From the NCBI RefSeq assembly GCF_003431975.1, contig NZ_CP027116.1, forward strand, positions 1,116,001 to 1,180,000: a stretch of 64,000 nt of DNA, read 5' to 3'. Source of the stretch: Bacillus pumilus. GTDB lineage: Bacteria; Bacillota; Bacilli; Bacillales; Bacillaceae. Every line of letters starts with the position of its first letter. The first letter of the stretch is position 1. The notes below the pieces were generated by a model, which had not been told where the DNA came from, made no database searches, and was given only the letters and a program-made list of their open reading frames with translations. The position numbers and the translations under genes are program-made. Of the stretch, positions 58,440 through 64,000 are shown piece after piece.

Positions 58440-59587
58440 GTCATCTTTTTCAAACGTATGGACGGTGGGATATTGAAATTAAAGAGGCAGCTGGTTCTTG
58501 GGCAGTTGATTCAAATGGAAAAAAATATTTAGACTTTATACAAGGGATTGCAGTCACAAATCTCGGTCACAATCACCCAAAGGTCAATCAAGCCATCAAG
58601 AAGCAACTTGATCACGTCTGGCATGTATCGAATCTATTTGAAAATGAGCTGCAAGAAAAAGCAGCAGAAAAGCTCGCTGCAAACAGTTCAGGGGATCTTG
58701 TGTTTTTCTGCAATAGTGGAGCTGAGGCAAATGAAGGTGCGATTAAATTAGCGCGTAAAGCAACAGGCAAAACAAATATCGTGACATTTTTGCACTCTTT
58801 TCATGGGCGCACGTATGCTGGTATGGCTGCAACAGGTCAAGATAAAATTAAAACGGGTTTTGGCCCTATGCTAGAAGGCTTTCATTATGTACCATTTAAT
58901 GACCCAGCCGCGATGTCAGCGTGTGAAGTCAATGATGTGGCAGCGGTCATGCTAGAGGTTGTGCAGGGGGAAGGTGGAGTAAACCCAGCGACAGCGGAAT
59001 TTCTAGAAGCCGTTCAAGCGTTTTGCCAAAAGCATGAGGCACTGTTGATTGTAGACGAAATTCAAACGGGGATCGGACGTACAGGAACTGCATTTGCATA
59101 CGAACAGACGGAACTTGATCCTGACATTATCTCTGCTGCTAAAGGATTAGGAAATGGCTTTCCAGTCGGTGCAGTCATCGGGAAAAAGGCTTTAGGGGAT
59201 GCATTCTCACCAGGTTCTCACGGAACAACATTTGGTGGAAACATGCTTGCCATGGCCGCTGTGAATGCAACACTTGATGAGATTTTCAAAGAAGCGTTTC
59301 TTTCAGCAGTGAAAGAAAAAGGTGCTTACCTATTAGAGAAGCTGCAAGATTTGAAACAGCTAAATATCGTAAAAGAAGTACGGGGAAAAGGATTGATGGC
59401 AGGGGTTGAATGTCATCAGCCAGTTGGTGATTATATCACAGCTCTTAGAGAACAAGGGTTACTAGTGCTTCCAGCTGGTCCGAATGTGATTCGTCTATTA
59501 CCTCCGCTGAATGTAGAAAAAGCAGAAATAGATCAAGCAGTAGAAGCGATAACTCAAGTTTTAGCCAATGAAACCGTACTGGTATAA
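58436..59587 (+). CDS. argD: Acetylornithine aminotransferase
   Basis: 383-aa class III PLP aminotransferase making N-acetylornithine. FFCNSGAEANEGAIKLAR binds the PLP phosphate, IVDEIQTGIGRTG the PLP ring, and the Schiff-base Lys lies in ISAAKGLGNGFPVGA. The GTG start overlaps the argB stop by 4 nt. It is distinct from the diaminobutyrate aminotransferase of the same family at 28.7 kb. Confidence 0.95.
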   Translation: MSHLFQTYGRWDIEIKEAAGSWAVDSNGKKYLDFIQGIAVTNLGHNHPKVNQAIKKQLDHVWHVSNLFENELQEKAAEKLAANSSGDLVFFCNSGAEANEGAIKLARKATGKTNIVTFLHSFHGRTYAGMAATGQDKIKTGFGPMLEGFHYVPFNDPAAMSACEVNDVAAVMLEVVQGEGGVNPATAEFLEAVQAFCQKHEALLIVDEIQTGIGRTGTAFAYEQTELDPDIISAAKGLGNGFPVGAVIGKKALGDAFSPGSHGTTFGGNMLAMAAVNATLDEIFKEAFLSAVKEKGAYLLEKLQDLKQLNIVKEVRGKGLMAGVECHQPVGDYITALREQGLLVLPAGPNVIRLLPPLNVEKAEIDQAVEAITQVLANETVLV

Positions 59588-59602
59588 ATTTTTTTACAAT
59601 AA

Positions 59603-59620
59603 AACGCATAAAAATGCATG
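59603..59620 (+). promoter_or_regulatory. ARG-box-like palindrome before carA
   Basis: ACGCATAAAAATGCATG contains the 11-nt core ATAAAAATGCA of the Bacillus AhrC consensus and a GCAT-AAAA-ATGC inverted repeat. It lies in the 69-bp argD-carA gap, the longest gap of the operon. Confidence 0.5.
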
Positions 59621-59656
59621 TATATTACTAATTATTCAATTTGGGGTGACACAAGC

Positions 59657-60718
59657 ATGAAAGGTTATTTAAATTTAGAAGATGGAGCCTCTTTTGAAGG
59701 AGATCTGACAGGAGAAGCTGGCGCGACAGGTGAAGTGGTTTTCTTTACAGGGATGACAGGTTATCAAGAGGTGCTCACAGATCCTTCCTATAAGGGACAA
59801 ATCATTGTTTTCACATATCCGCTCATCGGAAATTACGGCATAAATCATGAAGACTTTGAAAGCAAAAAACCACAAGTGAAAGCTGTCGTTGTATATGAAG
59901 CGGCTGAACATTTCTCTCATCATCTTGCGGCGGTTAGCTTAAAAGATTATTTACAGAAGTGGAACATTCCGCTTCTGACACATGCAGATACACGTGCAGT
60001 CGTACAAAACATCCGGGCAAATGGGACGATGAATGCTGTGATCAGTGTAGACGAAAACGAAACGCCGCCAGGTATGAAACAAGACAATGTGGTCGCACAG
60101 GTGACAGAGGAAGAGATCTACACACAAGGCAGCGGCAAGGAACATGTAGTGCTCATTGATTTTGGTTTTAAAAAATCAATTGCAGATTCACTTGAGGCGC
60201 GCGGCTGTAAAGTAACCGTCCTTCCGTACAAACAGATGGAAAAGGTGTTTGAGATCAAACCAGATGCGATTCTGCTGTCAAATGGACCTGGAGATCCCAA
60301 AACCATGAAGCCATATTTAAACACCATTCATGACATCATGATGACCTTCCCGACACTTGGTATTTGCTTAGGTCATCAATTAATTGCTCTTGCACTTGGC
60401 GGGGATACGTATAAGCTGCCATTTGGCCACCGCGGGGCAAATCACCCTGTACAAGATACAGAAACCAAACGTGTCTTCATGACAAGTCAGAATCACAGCT
60501 ATGTTGTGAATGAAAAAAGCATGAATGACAAAGAAGTAGACGTGAAATTCCTTCATGTCAATGATGGGTCTGTAGAAGGATTCATTCATAAAGAAAAGCT
60601 GATTATGTCAGTCCAATTTCATCCAGAAGCACACCCAGGGCCTGCTGAAAGTGAATGGGTATTCGATGATTTTATTGAGAAAGTGAAACAAGCAAGGAGA
60701 GAAGTCGCACATGCCTAA
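59657..60718 (+). CDS. carA: Carbamoyl-phosphate synthase (arginine-specific), small subunit
   Basis: 353-aa glutaminase subunit. The class I amidotransferase triad is visible: Cys in LGICLGHQL, and His-Glu in QFHPEAHPGP. GGGGTGA precedes 59657; the upstream ATG at 59618 overlaps the ARG-like box and has no ribosome site. It supplies ammonia to CarB for carbamoyl phosphate. Being inside the arg operon marks it as the arginine-specific isozyme, as opposed to PyrAA. Confidence 0.95.
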   Translation: MKGYLNLEDGASFEGDLTGEAGATGEVVFFTGMTGYQEVLTDPSYKGQIIVFTYPLIGNYGINHEDFESKKPQVKAVVVYEAAEHFSHHLAAVSLKDYLQKWNIPLLTHADTRAVVQNIRANGTMNAVISVDENETPPGMKQDNVVAQVTEEEIYTQGSGKEHVVLIDFGFKKSIADSLEARGCKVTVLPYKQMEKVFEIKPDAILLSNGPGDPKTMKPYLNTIHDIMMTFPTLGICLGHQLIALALGGDTYKLPFGHRGANHPVQDTETKRVFMTSQNHSYVVNEKSMNDKEVDVKFLHVNDGSVEGFIHKEKLIMSVQFHPEAHPGPAESEWVFDDFIEKVKQARREVAHA

Positions 60719-63700
60719 AGATCAAAGCATACAAACCATTCTAGTCATCGGGTCTGGTCCAATCATCATTGGTCAGGCAGCAGAATTTGATTACTCAGGA
60801 ACACAAGGATGTATGGCCTTAAAAGAAGAGGGCTACAAAGTCATTTTAGTTAATAACAACCCAGCAACCATTATGACAGACGAATCATTTGCAGATGAAA
60901 TCTATTTTGAACCGCTTTCAGTTGATTCAGTGACAAGAATCATTGAAAAGGAAAAACCAGATGGTCTTTTAGCCAACCTTGGCGGACAGACCGCTTTAAA
61001 CCTTGCTGTCGAGCTCGAAAAAGCCGGTGTGCTGAAAAAGCACGGGGTAACCCTGCTCGGAACGTCAGTTGAAACAATTGAAAACGGTGAAGATCGAGAG
61101 AAATTCCGTGCTCTCATGAAGCAGTTGAACGAACCTGTGCCAGATAGTGAAATTGTGGATAATGCGAAAGATGCCCTTCAATTTGCAAAAGAAGTAGGTT
61201 TCCCAGTCATCCTAAGACCAGCATACACACTTGGAGGAAAGGGTGGCGGAATTGCTTTAACAGAAGAAGCGTTTAAACCGCTCATTGAAGGAGCCCTTTT
61301 AGCGAGCCCGATTCATCAGTGTTTAGTTGAAAAAAGCATCGCTGGCTTTAAAGAAGTCGAATATGAGGTCATGAGAGACCGTCAAAATACGTGCATCACA
61401 GTATGTAACATGGAAAATATCGATCCAGTTGGTGTGCATACCGGAGACTCGATTGTCGTTGCACCTTCCCAAACATTAACGGACCAAGATTATCAAATGC
61501 TTCGTTCAGCGAGTTTGAAAATCATTTCAGCACTGGATGTAGTTGGCGGTTGTAACATCCAATTCGCCCTTGATCCACTCAGTAAAGAATACTTTGTCAT
61601 TGAGGTCAATCCTCGGGTCAGCCGTTCATCCGCTCTTGCCTCAAAAGCAACAGGCTATCCGATTGCTAAAATGGCGGCAAAGCTTGCGGTAGGCTATACA
61701 CTAGACGAACTGAAAAACCCGCTCACAGGCACAACTTATGCTAGTTTTGAGCCGGCACTCGATTATGTCGTCGTGAAATTCCCGCGCTGGCCGTTTGATA
61801 AATTTAAGCAGGCAGACCGTCAATTAGGCACAAAAATGAAGGCCACTGGAGAAGTCATGGCGATTGACCGTAATTTAGAGTCAGCCATTCAAAAAGCCGT
61901 CGCATCCCTTGAAATGAAAACAAAAGGTTTCTACCTGCCAGAATTGAGAGGACAAACGACTGAACAACTATTTGAACTCATCAAAACACCTGATGATCGT
62001 CGTTTTTTCGCTGTAATGGAGCTTCTTTCAAGACAGGAAACGGTTGAAGAGATTCATCAAACGACGAAAATCGATCTATTCTTCTTACATGTATTCAAGA
62101 ATATGATCACACTCGAACAGGAATTGAAGGAACATGAGGGAACGCTATCCAAAGACACCTTAAAAAAGGTAAAGGAAAAGGGCTTCCTTGATGAAACAAT
62201 CGCTCTTCTTACAGGGCATAGTGAAGAGGCCATTAGACAGCTTCGTCAAGAATATGGCATTTCGGCTTCATTTAAAATTGTCGACACATGTGCGGCAGAA
62301 TTTGATGCCAAAACGAACTACTTCTATTCGACATACTTTGGCAAAAGTGATGGAGAGTATCAGAAGAAAACAAAACAGCGTGCACTCATCATTGGCTCTG
62401 GTCCGATTCGAATTGGGCAGGGAGTCGAGTTTGATTATAGTGCGGTTCATGGCGTTCTTACCCTGCAAAAGCTTGGATTTGAAACCATTATGATGAACAA
62501 CAATCCAGAAACGGTCAGTACTGATTATGAGATCGCAGATCGTTTATATTTCGAACCAATTACATTAGAACACATTTTAAATGTGGTGGAAGCAGAGCAA
62601 ATTGATTTCGTCATCGTTCAATTTGGCGGGCAGACTGCCATCAACGTAGCAGAAGGCCTAGAAAAAGCCGGTGTCACGTTGCTGGGGACATCCTTTGACA
62701 CGCTAGATGCACTGGAAGATCGTGATTTGTTCTATCAGCTTCTTGATGAACTGAATCTTCCTCATGCAAAAGGAGATACAGCTCATTCAAAAGAAGAAGC
62801 ACTCACGCATGCCAAAAGCATCGGTTATCCTGTGTTAATTCGCCCATCGTATGTCATTGGCGGAATGGGAATGATAGTTGTCCAGTCAGAAGCGCATTTG
62901 ACGTCACTGCTTGACGAGCCAGATCATTTGCCGTACCCGATTTTAATTGATGAATATGTCACTGGAAAAGAAGTTGAAGTGGATCTTATTTCTGACGGGA
63001 AAACGACCTTCATTCCAACGATCGTGGAGCATATTGAGAAAGCGGGCGTCCACTCAGGTGACAGCTTTGCCATTTTACCAAGTGTCTCCGTCAGTGAAGA
63101 CATGAAACAGCAAGTGCATACTGCGTCTGAACAAATAGCAAAGAAATTAGCGTTTAAGGGCATTATGAATATCCAATTTGTGATTAAAGGGGATCAAGCG
63201 CTCGTACTAGAGGTAAATCCGCGGGCAAGTCGAACAGTTCCAGTTGTCAGCAAGATAATGGGCATTGATATGATTCCGATGGCGACTCAATTATTAGCGG
63301 GTGCGACGCTTGCAGAGCTAAACCCTTCAACGAAAAACGAAGGGGGAACAGCGGTCAAATTCCCAGTCTTCTCATCCCATGCCATTCAGGATGTCGACTT
63401 AAAGCTGACACCTGAAATGAAAGCGACAGGAGAAGGCATGTGTGTAGGCAAGAACATCGAAAGTGCGTTGAAAAAAGTGTTTGCGTCAATTTGGCATCAG
63501 AAAGGCAGCCTCTTTATAAAAGGCAGTGACCAATTGGTAGATGAAGCGAAACAAGCAGGCTTTGACGTCTGGACAGACAGTTTTGAAACTTGGCTGCAAC
63601 ACGAAGACAAATCCCTTCATATCCATTTAGGAGAGGATGAAGAGGCAAAAGAGCAGCGTGTAAAAGCACTCACACATGGCGTCCAAGTCCTAACCGAATA

Positions 63701-63791
63701 TGAAACAGTTCAAGCATTCCTGCAAGGAAAAAATGGAGATGTATCACCAGTATCGCTCCAAGAATTATACAAAAAGGAAGTGACGGCATGA
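60711..63791 (+). CDS. carB: Carbamoyl-phosphate synthase (arginine-specific), large subunit
   Basis: 1026-aa synthetase with two homologous ATP-grasp halves, starting [18 protein letters not shown] and [17 protein letters not shown] (the latter near residue 560). Each half has [16 protein letters not shown] metal sites. The C-terminal allosteric domain (from about 930) is shorter than in UMP-regulated enzymes. The start overlaps carA by 8 nt and the stop overlaps argF (ATGA). Confidence 0.96.
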   Translation: MPKDQSIQTILVIGSGPIIIGQAAEFDYSGTQGCMALKEEGYKVILVNNNPATIMTDESFADEIYFEPLSVDSVTRIIEKEKPDGLLANLGGQTALNLAVELEKAGVLKKHGVTLLGTSVETIENGEDREKFRALMKQLNEPVPDSEIVDNAKDALQFAKEVGFPVILRPAYTLGGKGGGIALTEEAFKPLIEGALLASPIHQCLVEKSIAGFKEVEYEVMRDRQNTCITVCNMENIDPVGVHTGDSIVVAPSQTLTDQDYQMLRSASLKIISALDVVGGCNIQFALDPLSKEYFVIEVNPRVSRSSALASKATGYPIAKMAAKLAVGYTLDELKNPLTGTTYASFEPALDYVVVKFPRWPFDKFKQADRQLGTKMKATGEVMAIDRNLESAIQKAVASLEMKTKGFYLPELRGQTTEQLFELIKTPDDRRFFAVMELLSRQETVEEIHQTTKIDLFFLHVFKNMITLEQELKEHEGTLSKDTLKKVKEKGFLDETIALLTGHSEEAIRQLRQEYGISASFKIVDTCAAEFDAKTNYFYSTYFGKSDGEYQKKTKQRALIIGSGPIRIGQGVEFDYSAVHGVLTLQKLGFETIMMNNNPETVSTDYEIADRLYFEPITLEHILNVVEAEQIDFVIVQFGGQTAINVAEGLEKAGVTLLGTSFDTLDALEDRDLFYQLLDELNLPHAKGDTAHSKEEALTHAKSIGYPVLIRPSYVIGGMGMIVVQSEAHLTSLLDEPDHLPYPILIDEYVTGKEVEVDLISDGKTTFIPTIVEHIEKAGVHSGDSFAILPSVSVSEDMKQQVHTASEQIAKKLAFKGIMNIQFVIKGDQALVLEVNPRASRTVPVVSKIMGIDMIPMATQLLAGATLAELNPSTKNEGGTAVKFPVFSSHAIQDVDLKLTPEMKATGEGMCVGKNIESALKKVFASIWHQKGSLFIKGSDQLVDEAKQAGFDVWTDSFETWLQHEDKSLHIHLGEDEEAKEQRVKALTHGVQVLTEYETVQAFLQGKNGDVSPVSLQELYKKEVTA

Positions 63792-64000
63792 GTCAAGTTG
63801 ACGTGCAACCGGCATTATACGGAAAAGACTTTTTATCGTTAAAAGATTTCTCAATCAATGACATTGCCTATTTAATTGAAAAAGCAGAAGAAATGAAACA
63901 AAACCCATATCAAGATTTATTCAAAGGGAAAACATTAGCGATGATTTTTGAAAAATCGTCCACAAGAACCCGTGTATCGTTTGAAGCAGGAATGACGCAG
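63788..64000 (+). CDS. argF: Ornithine carbamoyltransferase (3' end outside window)
   Basis: First 71 residues only. The N-terminal domain includes [20 protein letters not shown] and the carbamoyl-phosphate-binding loop [13 protein letters not shown]. It joins ornithine and carbamoyl phosphate to citrulline. ATGA overlap with carB. The remainder lies beyond the window. Confidence 0.95.
   Translation, partial: MSQVDVQPALYGKDFLSLKDFSINDIAYLIEKAEEMKQNPYQDLFKGKTLAMIFEKSSTRTRVSFEAGMTQ

Noticed and set aside
1..64000. tRNA, rRNA, CRISPR arrays, prophage genes, complete IS elements
   Set aside because: None could be recognised on either strand by reading; apart from the 177-bp element the window is compact chromosomal genes.

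Overview
The window reads as ordinary chromosome from a Bacillus of the B. pumilus / safensis / altitudinis type. This placement is an inference: gene order follows the B. subtilis yis-yit-arg region almost gene for gene, but with insertions and losses typical of a sister lineage. No rRNA, tRNA, CRISPR array, prophage or complete insertion sequence was seen.

Layout. 1-11.9 kb: DNA end-processing genes addB (5' end outside the window), addA, sbcD, sbcC and hlpB, all on plus. 11.9-16.2 kb: spore genes, namely the six-gene gerP operon on minus with a sigma-K-type promoter, a tiny Spo0E-like phosphatase gene, and the divergent coat kinase/substrate pair cotH and cotG. 16.2-26.7 kb: yisK, yisL, yisN, asnO, then two C30 carotenoid desaturase-type genes joined to yisP, then yisQ (MATE) and yisR (AraC). 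26.7-28.4 kb: small accessory genes. 28.6-37.0 kb: a Fur-box-preceded, translationally coupled six-gene operon in the rhizobactin RhbABCDEF order, predicted to make schizokinen or a close relative. 37.0-44.1 kb: a double-GNAT protein, then metH and yitJ overlapping under an S-box (SAM) riboswitch, then yitK. 44.2-55.2 kb: cvfB, an overlapping BMP-lipoprotein/chemoreceptor pair, yitS, yitT, a BsuPI-domain lipoprotein, small DUF3813 genes, yitU, yitV, yitW, a frameshifted yitY and yitZ. 55.3-64 kb: the arginine/carbamoyl phosphate operon argC-J-B-D-carA-carB-argF (argF cut by the window end), with ARG-box-like sites before argC and before carA.

The least expected signal is non-coding. A 177-bp sequence occurs twice, after yisP and after the BsuPI lipoprotein, with one mismatch between copies. 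Each copy sits inside an intrinsic terminator, and the whole terminator hairpin (a different one at each site) is duplicated exactly on both sides. The element has imperfect terminal inverted repeats and a two-stem fold. A diverged short relative forms the cvfB terminator and shows a compensatory base-pair change. Together these suggest a non-autonomous mobile element that targets terminators.
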